Assembly (NCBI RefSeq): GCF_000750635.1
Contig: NZ_CCDM010000001.1
Coordinates: 806,001-870,000, forward strand
Direction: 5' to 3'
Source of the DNA: Oceanobacillus jeddahensis
GTDB taxonomy: Bacteria; Bacillota; Bacilli; Bacillales; Amphibacillaceae
Length of the DNA: 64,000 nt
Within the stretch, counting starts at the first letter, position 1. The number at the start of each line of letters is the position of its first letter. The notes beneath the pieces were generated by a model. The model ran no database searches. It had not been told where the DNA came from and saw only the letters and a program-made list of their open reading frames with translations. Shown piece after piece: positions 18,415-27,240 of the stretch. The position numbers were made by a program, and so were the translations under genes.

Positions 18415-18708
18415 ATGGCAATATCCCAAGTGATGCAATTAATAACGGGTATATTTGAGGGGTTATTAGGAATCCCGCTCTTTGGTGGCATATATATTAT
18501 GGGATCCGGTTATACACCATTATTTGTCATGCTGGTTCTTCATATTATTACATTACTTCTTGCCAGCCGTGATAGAAGGTGGATTGCCGGGAGTGTTTTA
18601 GGAATTATTACAAGCATTATTGGATTCATCCCGCTTGTTGGCATGGTGCTGCACTGGCTGACAAGTATTGTGTTGATTATTTCTGTATTTCAACCGAAAA
18701 GATATTAA
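18415..18708 (+). CDS. Small membrane protein, function unknown
   Basis: 97 aa from the ATG at 18415, preceded by AGAAGGTAGATAAA. An upstream in-frame ATG (18343) would add 24 hydrophilic residues without a good ribosome-binding site. Three hydrophobic segments fill the protein (around residues 8-32, 38-52 and 56-92) with a charged S-R-D-R-R-W turn. I do not recognise a named family. A strong terminator follows, shared with zwf. Confidence 0.6.
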   Translation: MAISQVMQLITGIFEGLLGIPLFGGIYIMGSGYTPLFVMLVLHIITLLLASRDRRWIAGSVLGIITSIIGFIPLVGMVLHWLTSIVLIISVFQPKRY

Positions 18709-18709
18709 A

Positions 18710-18746
18710 AAGAAGCCTTTTGCTCTCAATCAGCAAAAGGCTTCTT
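18710..18746. terminator. Bidirectional terminator before zwf
   Basis: AAGAAGCCTTTTGCT pairs perfectly (15 bp) with AGCAAAAGGCTTCTT around a 7-nt loop. It serves the plus-strand membrane-protein gene and the convergent zwf. Confidence 0.85.
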
Positions 18747-18760
18747 CATGTAGATAAAAC

Positions 18761-20236
18761 TTATTCAGGCCACCAATGGAAGCCGTCCTTTTCAAGTAAT
18801 TCATCGGCAGCTTTCGGTCCCATAGATCCAGATTCATAATTTGGAAAATCTGGTTTTTTATTAGACCAGCTTGCCAAAATACGATCAACAAATTCCCATG
18901 ACAATGCTACCTCGTCCCAATGTGTAAAGTTGGTTGCGTCGCCGAGCATACTGTCATAGAGCAGCTTTTCATATGCTTCCGGTGTATTGATGCCGGAATC
19001 AGCATCTTGATGATAAGCAAGCTGAATAGGCTCTGTTAAATTGCCATTTCCTGTTTTCTTCGCGTTCAAATGAAGGGTAATCCCTTCGTTTGGCTGAATG
19101 TTAATAACCAGTAAATTCGGATTACGTAAATCATCTTTTTTATGATACAAGTTCATTGGAATATCTTTAAATTCCACAACAATTTTGGTAGATTTTTCTT
19201 TCATCCGTTTTCCTGTCCGGATATAGAAAGGAACGCCAGCCCAGCGATAATTATCGATAACCAGCTTCCCGGCAACAAAAGTCTCTGTTGCAGAATCTTT
19301 TAAATCATCTGCTTCATCCTGATAACCAATAACTTTTTCTCCGCCTATGTTTCCAGCACCATATTGTCCACGGACAAAATACTTGCTGACTTTATCTTCT
19401 TTAATGGTACGTAAAGCACGCAATACCTTGATTTTTTCCGAACGGATTTCTTCGGTGCTGAGATTGATCGGCGGCTCCATCGCAAGCAAGGCAACCATTT
19501 GCAGCATATGGTTTTGAATCATATCTCTTGTTGCACCGGATGTATCATAATAATGTGCGCGCTCTTCTACACCAAGTGTCTCACTGCTGGTTACTTGGAT
19601 ATTGTTGATGAATTGGTTATTCCATAAGTGTTCAAAGATTCCATTCGCAAAACGGATAACTTCAATATTTTGTACCATTTCTTTTCCTAAATAGTGATCG
19701 ATACGGTAGATTTGATTTTCCTCAAAAGCAGCCTGAAGCTCTTTATTTAACTTTTTAGCAGACGCTAAATCGTGTCCAAATGGTTTTTCAATCACTAACC
19801 GCGTCCAGCCGGATGTTTCTTTTAAACCGTGGTCCTTCAGCTGATTAGCAATGGTTCCAAAAAAGTCAGGAGCCATCGCTAAATAGAACAGACGGTTACC
19901 GCCTGTATGGTATTCTCGTTCAAGAGACTCTACCATAAATTTTAAATCGGTATATGACTCAGTAGATGTTACATCAAATGATTTATAGTAAAAGTGGGAA
20001 GTAAATTCAGATATGTCTTCTCCTTCTGAAATTAATCCTTGAATCGATTGCTCTACCTTTTCACGTATGATTTCATTATTCCATCCACGGCGGGCAAGCC
20101 CGATCACAGCGAAATTCTCATCTAATTTACCACTCTTATAAAGGCGATAAATGGAAGGGTATAGTTTACGGTTTGCCAAATCTCCTGTTGCTCCAAAAAT
20201 CACAATTGTTGCTTTTGGTTGTATAGTTTCACTCAT
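18761..20236 (-). CDS. zwf: Glucose-6-phosphate 1-dehydrogenase
   Basis: Oxidises glucose-6-phosphate to 6-phosphogluconolactone with NADP+, the entry of the oxidative pentose-phosphate pathway. 491 aa from the ATG at 20236, which has GAGGAA 7 nt upstream. An ATG at 20251 overlaps this Shine-Dalgarno and is unlikely. The nucleotide-binding motif G-A-T-G-D-L-A is at the N-terminus and the substrate/active-site motif R-I-D-H-Y-L-G-K-E follows near residue 180. The protein is full length. It is monocistronic. Confidence 0.96.
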   Translation of the reverse strand: MSETIQPKATIVIFGATGDLANRKLYPSIYRLYKSGKLDENFAVIGLARRGWNNEIIREKVEQSIQGLISEGEDISEFTSHFYYKSFDVTSTESYTDLKFMVESLEREYHTGGNRLFYLAMAPDFFGTIANQLKDHGLKETSGWTRLVIEKPFGHDLASAKKLNKELQAAFEENQIYRIDHYLGKEMVQNIEVIRFANGIFEHLWNNQFINNIQVTSSETLGVEERAHYYDTSGATRDMIQNHMLQMVALLAMEPPINLSTEEIRSEKIKVLRALRTIKEDKVSKYFVRGQYGAGNIGGEKVIGYQDEADDLKDSATETFVAGKLVIDNYRWAGVPFYIRTGKRMKEKSTKIVVEFKDIPMNLYHKKDDLRNPNLLVINIQPNEGITLHLNAKKTGNGNLTEPIQLAYHQDADSGINTPEAYEKLLYDSMLGDATNFTHWDEVALSWEFVDRILASWSNKKPDFPNYESGSMGPKAADELLEKDGFHWWPE

Positions 20237-20570
20237 GATTAGATTCCTCAATTCTTTAGTTTCTGTAAAGATGTTTAAAAGGACTTACTCAAAAACGGAG
20301 AAAAGACCTTGTAAGCTGGCCTCTTAAATATATTAGCTGCTCCATATCATATTAAAAATTGATACATCATTTTGATGAAGCTTTTGAATACCTTTGAAAA
20401 CATTAAAAATTCCCTAAAGATAGAAGGGGATTAATCATTTACTTTACAGAATGAGCAGTAGCTTTGTCAATATATTTACCTCTAAAAAAGAGTTAATAAA
20501 TTAATTTTTCAGAAATTAAATGGAGCATATTGTAAATAGTGGAATTATTATTAAATAACTCAACTATCGT

Positions 20571-21330
20571 ACCTAAGAATAAGCATATATATCTTGCTAT
20601 TTCAGTATGAACATATTCTCCATTACCATGCTTGCTTTTTAGTTAAATCAGCTTTTTTTGAACTAATGATAGTGCATAGCTCCGCTCCGGCCAACCACTC
20701 CGCTTTCCGACGTACAAATGTTTTCGATGGGGCGAGTAATCGCAGTCCCAGGACGTACTAGTGCAGACGTTGCAACAACGGGTTTTGATGGGGTGAGTAA
20801 TCGCAACCCCAGGAGTCACGGGTTTAGCCTGCAAACTACTTAAGAGGAGTCTACGTGGTTGGCCTGCGCTCTGATAGGATTCTACAGCGAATGAAAGAAA
20901 TAACATTTTGATAAGCTTGATGAAATAGCAGCTTTCCCCTGAACAATCAATCATGACAGCATGAATATCTAACATCAAGAGTAGCTTTCATGCACAGAAA
21001 GTAATCTTGGCGGAACATTTTACCATGCAGCATAAAAAATATATTTTAACTGATCGAACATAAATTTGGCGAGCTATTTTCCACGTATAGAACACCTAAC
21101 TAGCGGAGGCGGACCGTTTTGACTCCTGAGGGATCAGCACCATCTGAAGATCCACTTTTGCCAAGTGCTCTTCTTGGCAAAAGTTAGCTGAAGAGCGTGC
21201 CCCTAGGAAAGCAAAACGGTCCGCCGCAGCGGTGCTTTACACTCCACCTTCTATCCTTTATCTAGGGAGTTATCAAAGGAACAATCAACTTCTGTTTCTA
21301 TGGAAATGTAATGGGCGGAAGTTGAGTAAA
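20571..21330 (+). repeat. Structured dispersed repeat, copy 2 (~760 bp, non-coding)
   Basis: Second copy of the element at 3846-4560, in the same orientation, with the same start and both giant hairpins. It contains an extra ~60 nt (about 20753-20813) that is a diverged tandem duplication of the preceding T-T-T-T-C-G-A-T-G-G-G-G-C-G-A-G-T-A-A-T segment. The right-hand hairpin is almost unchanged between copies, while the central part between the hairpins has drifted. The copy lies between zwf and an Rpn-like nuclease gene. The remaining 20237-20570 holds no gene I can support. Confidence 0.85.
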
Positions 21331-21400
21331 TAAAATAAGATTAGCTTTATTATAAAATAATTGTTAAAATAAAGATAATTCAAAGAAAGGAAGTGTTCTA

Positions 21401-22306
21401 TTGTTTACAGCACCAGTTATACTTGAAGAAAAAGCAGACTACATGAAGCATGATCGGCTGATGAAAAAGCTGATCAAAGAGTTTTTTGAAGAATTCATCG
21501 AAGGATTTTTCCCCGGTCTGTACTCCTACATTGATTTCTCCAACGTCACTTTCCTCGAGCAGGAAGTTTACCTGGACTATTTCGAAGGCCCCAAGAAGGA
21601 AATCGATATTCTCGCCGCAGTAAAGCTGCATCATGAGGACAAAATCCTGCATATTCACACCGAAGCCCAATCCACCCACGAAGCGGATTTCCCTGAAAGA
21701 ATGTTTCTTTATTTCAGTTACCTCTACGCCAAACACCGCAAACCGATTCAACCCATCGCTGTTTTGAGTTATAATAGGGAACAAGAAGAACCAACTCAAT
21801 TCAAAATGAACACACCTCCCCAGGAAGTACTTCAATTTAATTATCTGAAATTACAATTAAGAAAGAAAAACTGGAGAGAATATATTAAATCAGACAACCC
21901 CGCCGCAGCCGCATTACTCAGTCAGATGGGCTATGAAGAACATGAGCGCGTCCAGGTGAAATTAGAATTTCTGCGTATGATTACCCGGATGAAAATTAAC
22001 CCGGCGCAAATGGAATTCTTATACGGTTATTTCGAGACTTATTTAAAACTAAACAAAGAGGAGGAAGCACAAATGATGGAGAAAATGGAAAACTTGCCAG
22101 AAGAGGAAAAAGAAGTGGTTTTGCAGCTGCCGAATTCGTATTTTGAGAGAGGAAAGCAGGAAGGGATAGAAGAAGGAATAGAGAAGGGGAAACAGGAAGT
22201 AGTATTGAAATTGTTAGCAAAAGGGATGCCCATTAGTGAAATAGCAGAAATCACTGAATATAGCGAAGCAGCAATTGAAAAGCTTGCGGGTAAGGAAACA
22301 GAATAG
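21401..22306 (+). CDS. Rpn/YhgA-like PD-(D/E)XK nuclease (transposase-related)
   Basis: 301 aa from TTG 21401 behind AAAGGAAG. The N-terminal half has a PD-(D/E)XK-like core: K-E-I-D-I-L with the Asp, then I-H-T-E-A-Q-S with the E-x-Q. The C-terminal end has the family's Gly/Glu/Lys-rich repeats (G-K-Q-E-G-I-E-E-G-I-E-K-G) and a final helical L-A-K-G-M-P-I-S-E-I-A-E-I-T. Such proteins are called Rpn recombination-promoting nucleases or YhgA-like putative transposases. No terminal inverted repeats are evident around it. A second, differently built member is at 28261. Confidence 0.75.
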   Translation: MFTAPVILEEKADYMKHDRLMKKLIKEFFEEFIEGFFPGLYSYIDFSNVTFLEQEVYLDYFEGPKKEIDILAAVKLHHEDKILHIHTEAQSTHEADFPERMFLYFSYLYAKHRKPIQPIAVLSYNREQEEPTQFKMNTPPQEVLQFNYLKLQLRKKNWREYIKSDNPAAAALLSQMGYEEHERVQVKLEFLRMITRMKINPAQMEFLYGYFETYLKLNKEEEAQMMEKMENLPEEEKEVVLQLPNSYFERGKQEGIEEGIEKGKQEVVLKLLAKGMPISEIAEITEYSEAAIEKLAGKETE

Positions 22307-22324
22307 GTTATTCGTTTGTATGCA

Positions 22325-22373
22325 CTATGTAAAAAAGGGAGCCGTCATATAAATGAGCTCCCTTTTTACATAG
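22325..22373. terminator. Terminator between the Rpn-like gene and the exporter genes
   Basis: CTATGTAAAAAAGGGAGC pairs with GCTCCCTTTTTACATAG. It can act in both directions. Confidence 0.8.
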
Positions 22374-22438
22374 AAATGAAAAAATGCAATTAGTGAAAGT
22401 GTCCTCTCTTTTATCAATATAAAAAACGCCAAAGCAAA

Positions 22439-22882
22439 TTATAGCTTCGCCTTTTGCAGCTTCATCATGATTTGATTAATAACCTGGGAAAACATTAAAC
22501 CGATCGCAATGCCTCCAGCCAGCAACATCACTTGGGCAGAGAGCTGAATCGCTGTATTATAATCATTTTCAACGAAATTCCGCATCGCATTATAGGCGAC
22601 TCCGCCAGGAACCAGCGGGATAATACCGGATACAGTGAAGATAATGATGGGCCGTTTTAGAATGCGTGAACAAAGCTGACTGAGAATGGAGACAAGAATT
22701 GCCGCAAATGTGGTTGCAGCAACGATGTCGATATGAAATTCCCTCAGGGTGTAAAAGAAAATCCAGCCAAACATCCCGACAAGACCACATGGAATCAATG
22801 ACTTTTTAGGAGCATTAAATAATACCCCGAAGCCTGCAGACGCAATAAAACTGGCAGCAAGTTGAACAATAATTTCTAACAT
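22439..22882 (-). CDS. Threonine/serine exporter, small subunit (ThrE C-terminal/DUF3815 type)
   Basis: 147 aa, almost wholly hydrophobic (four to five segments), with the YjjB/DUF3815 motif G-I-I-P-L-V-P-G-G-V-A-Y. GGAGGG precedes the ATG. In Corynebacterium ThrE this domain is fused to the domain encoded by the gene just upstream. Here, as in many Firmicutes, the two halves are separate proteins of one operon. Amino-acid export is inferred from the family. Confidence 0.85.
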   Translation of the reverse strand: MLEIIVQLAASFIASAGFGVLFNAPKKSLIPCGLVGMFGWIFFYTLREFHIDIVAATTFAAILVSILSQLCSRILKRPIIIFTVSGIIPLVPGGVAYNAMRNFVENDYNTAIQLSAQVMLLAGGIAIGLMFSQVINQIMMKLQKAKL

Positions 22883-22989
22883 CTTATTCTACCCTCCAAT
22901 CAAACTTTTACAGAATGTGTCGGCATTCGCGTATGCCAAGCCTTGTAAAGCCGGTCTTTTCAGCAGAAGTTCCTTTGTCGTTACAGCAA

Positions 22990-23742
22990 TCAGACTGGAA
23001 AGAAGCCATAAACCATCGCGATTCCAGCACCAATTGCCACCGCAGTAAGCAATGACTCAATTCCTTTCGAAACGCCGGAAACCAGGTGACCAGCCATTAA
23101 ATCACGAATTGCATTGGTAATGGGGAGGCCAGGGACAAGCGGCATTACAGCGCCGATAATGATCATTTCCAAACTTCCGCCAAAGCCAAGCAGAAAACAA
23201 GATGCAGCCGTTAAACCAATAAAGGATGCTCCTATAAACTCTGCCAGGAAGCGGATTTCAATGATTTTATCAAAAAGAATCATCGTAGAATAGCCAATAC
23301 TTCCAGCAAGACAAGCTGGTAAGAAGTCAGGCCACGTACCGCCGAACATTAAGGAGAAGCATCCGCTGACCAGCGTTGCTGCAAGCACTTGGAAACTGAA
23401 AGAAAAAGTCGGCACATTTTTTTCTAGAGCCTTCAACTTGTGATAAGCTGTTTCCAGAGGCATCTGATGTGCTACAATTTCCCGTGAAAGCTGATTCACA
23501 TCATCAATTTTATGTAGATCTGTAGCTCGCTTCGTAATCCGTAAGAAATAGCTGCTTTCTGTATAATCAAGAGAAAAGTGTAACCCGGTTAGTGTAGCAT
23601 AGCTTTGAGGGTTTTCTATACCATAAGACTGTGCAATCCGGTCCATTGTATCCTCTACCCGATACGTTTCCGCTCCAGAAGCAAGCATGATTTTTCCAGC
23701 CAATAAACAAATTTTTTCTACTGTAACAGATTGCTTACTCAA
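22990..23742 (-). CDS. Threonine/serine exporter, large subunit (ThrE N-terminal/DUF1212 type)
   Basis: 250 aa from TTG 23742 with GGAGG 9 nt upstream. The cytoplasmic N-terminal part contains L-L-A-S-G-A-E-T-Y-R-V-E-D-like residues, the DUF1212/YjjP hallmark (A-S-G-A-E-T-Y-R-V-E-D-T). Five hydrophobic segments follow, with M-P-L-V-P-G-L-P-I-T-N-A-I-R-D mirroring the motif in the partner subunit. The 107-nt gap to the partner has no terminator. Confidence 0.87.
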   Translation of the reverse strand: MSKQSVTVEKICLLAGKIMLASGAETYRVEDTMDRIAQSYGIENPQSYATLTGLHFSLDYTESSYFLRITKRATDLHKIDDVNQLSREIVAHQMPLETAYHKLKALEKNVPTFSFSFQVLAATLVSGCFSLMFGGTWPDFLPACLAGSIGYSTMILFDKIIEIRFLAEFIGASFIGLTAASCFLLGFGGSLEMIIIGAVMPLVPGLPITNAIRDLMAGHLVSGVSKGIESLLTAVAIGAGIAMVYGFFPV

Positions 23743-23893
23743 AACATAACCTCCACTTCCGATTCAAAACGATAACTTTCTATCATTATAGGGTAAACCA
23801 AGCTGCGAAATAAAGCGATAAACCCAAATTTCGAACAAACTTATACTTATTAGCCAAAGAGTAAAAAGAAAACCCTGATGCAAGAAAAACACA

Positions 23894-24313
23894 TCAGGAT
23901 GAATTAATCGAAGTAAAGATAAAAACAATAGCAACAATAGGGATCGCATTAGCTAAAGCCATTGTTATAAAAATAAATGATTGAATACGCTGCTTGAGTT
24001 CGTTTTCAACATTTCCAGCGGGAGAACGTTGTAAAAAGATGTAAAAAATATTAAAAATCATTAAAATAGCAATAATCACAATTGGAATAATAGCGTCTGT
24101 CATGCTTAACGGTTCATTGGATGAAAAAACATAGCCTAATATAACCATGCCAATCGGCAAAATTTCAACCATGGAAACCTTGACGAAAAAATTGCTTAAC
24201 AGCGCTTGGAATTTTTCAGGCTCTGTCAGCATGTTATCTAATGTCGTACGAAATATACCAATCATTCCTAACACAGCAATAGCAGCTGCTAATACATAAA
24301 TATACAAAATCAC
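23894..24313 (-). CDS. Four-helix membrane protein resembling a duplicated ATP-synthase c subunit
   Basis: 139 aa from the GTG at 24313, which lies 8 nt after AGGAGG. A GTG at 24322 is too close to that site. Two helical hairpins are visible. The first has L-A-A-A-I-A-V-L-G, a polar loop with R and T-E-P-E, then F-F-V-K-V-S-M-V-E-I-L-P-I. That mirrors AtpE helix 2 (A-L-V-E-A-L-P-I), including the ion-binding Glu. The second hairpin has F-I-F-I-T-M-A-L-A-N-A-I-P-I, where the Glu position is Asn. No other atp gene is nearby. The function is unknown and the AtpE relationship is my inference from the pattern. Confidence 0.5.
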   Translation of the reverse strand: MILYIYVLAAAIAVLGMIGIFRTTLDNMLTEPEKFQALLSNFFVKVSMVEILPIGMVILGYVFSSNEPLSMTDAIIPIVIIAILMIFNIFYIFLQRSPAGNVENELKQRIQSFIFITMALANAIPIVAIVFIFTSINSS

Positions 24314-24452
24314 GTCAAACACCTCCTATAAAAACTTATTTACTAATGAATGTACCACAAACCTTATCCTGAATAAAAGATATACATGACCTATTTCCAT
24401 CTGAATAAAATCCCTGTCATGAAAGTTCCCTAAAGAATAATTGGATAAATCA

Positions 24453-24482
24453 TTGCGCAATCTAGTAAGAGTCCTATATAAT
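24453..24482 (+). promoter_or_regulatory. Sigma-A promoter of the tagO-like gene
   Basis: TTGCGC (24453-24458), an 18-nt spacer and TATAAT (24477-24482). It leaves a ~140-nt leader containing an imperfect A/T-rich hairpin. Confidence 0.5.
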
Positions 24483-24626
24483 TTAAAGAAGTCGGCAGGA
24501 AATAATGTCGAAATTAGGAAGAAATAAAGGAAATATCATGGATTTTGGATAGAGATATACCTCTATTTCTTTTATTCCTTCTGACTGAACCAGGAGTATA
24601 CGAATTGTAAGGTTTAGGAGAATACT

Positions 24627-25736
24627 ATGCTGAACTATGTAGATTTAACAATAGCCTTTTTAATTTCTGCGATAACGGCTTTACTGATTACGTTTCCAGT
24701 AAAAAAGTTAGCAGTGAAAATAGGAGCAATGGATAAACCAAATCATCGAAAAATACATCAACAGGTTACCCCCAGGTTAGGTGGATTAGCTATTTTTGTT
24801 GGGGCATTATTTGGTATGCTTTATTTGCAGCCAAGACATGTCTTTATTGATGAAATTTTGATCGGCTCACTTATTATTTTGATTACCGGGGCACTCGATG
24901 ATAAATACACGATACGCCCTCTCATTAAATTATCGGGACAAATCGTCGCTGCAAGTTTACTTATTTATGCTGGTCTGATCATTGAGCGTATTACGATCCC
25001 ACTTCTAGGTGTCGTTGAGCTTGGCTTTTTAGGACCAGTCCTTACTTTCTTTTGGATTATTGGTATTACCAATGCCATTAACTTAATTGATGGATTAGAC
25101 GGTCTGGCCACAGGTGTGACAACGATTGCGATGATTAGTATCTTTGCCATGGCGATCGTAGACACACAAGTACTGGTTGCTTACTTATGTATTACTTTTA
25201 TTGGAGCAAATATTGGCTTTTTATATCATAATTTTTATCCCGCCAAGATATATATGGGGGACACTGGCTCGAATCTGCTGGGGTATATCATTGCCATAAT
25301 TTCCATCTTAGGTTTGTTTAAAAACATTACCTTCTTTAGTTTCATCATCCCGATTGTAATACTCGCAGTGCCGATTTTTGATACACTGGTTGCCATGATT
25401 CGCCGCTTATATAATAAGGAAAGCATCATGACAGCAGATCGACGCCATATTCATTATCAATTAATTGATGCTGGTTATAGTCATCCCAAAACGGTAGTCA
25501 TCATTTATTTATTCAGTGCATTGTTCGGGGTGATTGGGATTCTGTTTTCTGAAGCGGATCTAGCAATTTCGCTTGTCTTTACAGCTGTAATGATATTTTT
25601 ACTACATATTTTTGCGGAACTGGCCGGGCTTGTTATGGGAGGAAGAAGACCTGTTGTAACGATGCTTCGACGTATCAAAACATTTCTATTTAAACCGTTT
25701 AAGAAAAGAAAGAAATCAAGAAAAAGCAGTGACTGA
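24627..25736 (+). CDS. tagO: Undecaprenyl-phosphate N-acetylglucosaminyl-1-phosphate transferase (TagO/WecA type)
   Basis: Transfers GlcNAc-1-P (or a related sugar phosphate) to undecaprenyl phosphate, the first membrane step of wall teichoic and teichuronic acid synthesis. 369 aa with about ten membrane segments. The family signatures are D-K-P-N-H-R-K-I-H, G-A-L-D-D-K, N-L-I-D-G-L-D-G-L-A, M-G-D-T-G-S-N and the R-R-H-I-H loop that selects UDP-HexNAc. AGGAGA precedes the ATG. The C-terminus is very basic. It opens the polysaccharide region of the window. Confidence 0.92.
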   Translation: MLNYVDLTIAFLISAITALLITFPVKKLAVKIGAMDKPNHRKIHQQVTPRLGGLAIFVGALFGMLYLQPRHVFIDEILIGSLIILITGALDDKYTIRPLIKLSGQIVAASLLIYAGLIIERITIPLLGVVELGFLGPVLTFFWIIGITNAINLIDGLDGLATGVTTIAMISIFAMAIVDTQVLVAYLCITFIGANIGFLYHNFYPAKIYMGDTGSNLLGYIIAIISILGLFKNITFFSFIIPIVILAVPIFDTLVAMIRRLYNKESIMTADRRHIHYQLIDAGYSHPKTVVIIYLFSALFGVIGILFSEADLAISLVFTAVMIFLLHIFAELAGLVMGGRRPVVTMLRRIKTFLFKPFKKRKKSRKSSD

Positions 25737-25755
25737 TCGCATGTCACTGCTTTTT
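25721..25755. terminator. Bidirectional terminator between tagO and the dehydrogenase gene
   Basis: AAAAAGCAGTGAC (25721-25733) pairs with GTCACTGCTTTTT (25743-25755). The tagO stop codon lies in the loop. Confidence 0.8.
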
Positions 25756-25780
25756 GGATATTCGGAAAGCGTTTTGCTCC

Positions 25781-27091
25781 TTATAAGCTCCAGTATTTAA
25801 AACCTTCAGCTTCCAGAGCATCTCTGCCGTAAGCTCCTTTAATATCAATAAATACTTTCTCTTCTGCTCTATACATTGGATGGAAGTCACTTACCTGATA
25901 TTCCTGATATTCTTGATGTGGTACAGCTAAAACAACGGCATCCAGATTGGTTAATCCACTATCTGAAACTAATTCAAATCCGAAAACTTCTTTCACTTCC
26001 TCAGGATCTGCTTTTGGGTCATGAACCAGCACATCGACACCATATTCCGTCAATTCATCGACAATATCATTGACCTTTGTATTACGTACATCTGCAACAT
26101 TCTCTTTAAACGTCAGCCCCAGAATAGCTACACGCGCTCCATCCACTTGGAGTTTCGACTTGATCATTTTTTTGATGATGCTGCTTGCAATATATCTGCC
26201 CATATCATCATTGATTTTTCTCCCAGCTAAAATAATTTGCGAATGATAGCCAAGTTGTTCTGCTTTATAAGTGAAATAATAAGGGTCTACGCCAATGCAG
26301 TGCCCGCCAACAAGACCAGGGGTGAACTTCAAAAAGTTCCATTTCGTTCCGGCTGCTTCGAGGACATCCTTGGTATCAATATCCATCTTATTAAAGACCA
26401 TGGAAAGCTCATTCATAAAAGCGATATTAATATCACGCTGTGAATTCTCAATGACCTTTGCAGCTTCTGCAACTTTAATGGATTTTGCTTCAAAGATGCC
26501 AGCTTGGATGATCGAACCATATAAAGCAGAAATTTCTTTTAATGCTTCTTCATCAGAGCCAGATACAATTTTTTGAATGGTAACAAGTGTGTTTACTTTA
26601 TCACCAGGATTAATTCGTTCTGGTGAGTAACCTACTTTAAAATCCTTGCCGAATTCTAGATGGGATTTTTCCTCTAAAATAGGAATACAAACTTCTTCCG
26701 TTGTACCAGGATATACGGTTGATTCATAAACTACAATAGAATCTTTAGAAAGGTGTTGTCCCACCGTTTCACTTGCTGAAATAACAGGTTTTAAGTTCGG
26801 TGTTTTATCGGAATTAATCGGTGTAGGTACAGCGACAATATGAAATTTACAATCATTAAGATCACTTGGAGCACTTGTGAATTCCAAGGTAGTTTCTTTT
26901 AAAGCATCCGTGCCAACCTCTCCTGTTACATCGACACCTTTTCGATATTGCGCTATTTTTGCTTCATTAAGGTCAAAACCGACCACATCATATTTTTTTG
27001 CTAATTCTACTGCCAGGGGCAGCCCTACATAACCCAGACCAATGACGGAAATCTTTGCTTTTCTATCTTGAATTTGTTGAAATAGATTCAT
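25781..27091 (-). CDS. UDP-N-acetylhexosamine 6-dehydrogenase (TviB/WbpO type)
   Basis: Oxidises the C6 of a UDP-HexNAc (GlcNAc or GalNAc) twice to give the uronic acid, with NAD+. 436 aa. The N-terminal Rossmann motif is V-I-G-L-G-Y-V-G-L-P. The central domain contains the catalytic Cys in G-G-H-C-I-G-V-D-P-Y-Y and the basic region F-T-P-G-L. The C-terminal NAD/UDP domain has L-G-L-T-F-K-E-N-V-A-D-V-R-N-T-K. These features resemble TviB/WbpO/VipA more than UDP-glucose dehydrogenase. The product would give the neighbouring polymer carboxyl groups. It is divergent from galU. Confidence 0.85.
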   Translation of the reverse strand: MNLFQQIQDRKAKISVIGLGYVGLPLAVELAKKYDVVGFDLNEAKIAQYRKGVDVTGEVGTDALKETTLEFTSAPSDLNDCKFHIVAVPTPINSDKTPNLKPVISASETVGQHLSKDSIVVYESTVYPGTTEEVCIPILEEKSHLEFGKDFKVGYSPERINPGDKVNTLVTIQKIVSGSDEEALKEISALYGSIIQAGIFEAKSIKVAEAAKVIENSQRDINIAFMNELSMVFNKMDIDTKDVLEAAGTKWNFLKFTPGLVGGHCIGVDPYYFTYKAEQLGYHSQIILAGRKINDDMGRYIASSIIKKMIKSKLQVDGARVAILGLTFKENVADVRNTKVNDIVDELTEYGVDVLVHDPKADPEEVKEVFGFELVSDSGLTNLDAVVLAVPHQEYQEYQVSDFHPMYRAEEKVFIDIKGAYGRDALEAEGFKYWSL

Positions 27092-27240
27092 TTATTTAGC
27101 CTGCCTTTTTAAAATGTAAATTCATGTAACATCTACTTGTTCCATATTATACAATTATCTAAATTAGATGTATAGTAAATGGTAGTTAGACTTATTCTGT
27201 ATGCTATTCATATCAATAAAATAAACGGGAGGGATGCTGT

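Noticed and set aside
20643-20978. 111-codon minus-strand open frame in repeat copy 2
   Set aside because: The frame is not kept in copy 1 and the sequence is hairpin-rich, so it is not coding.
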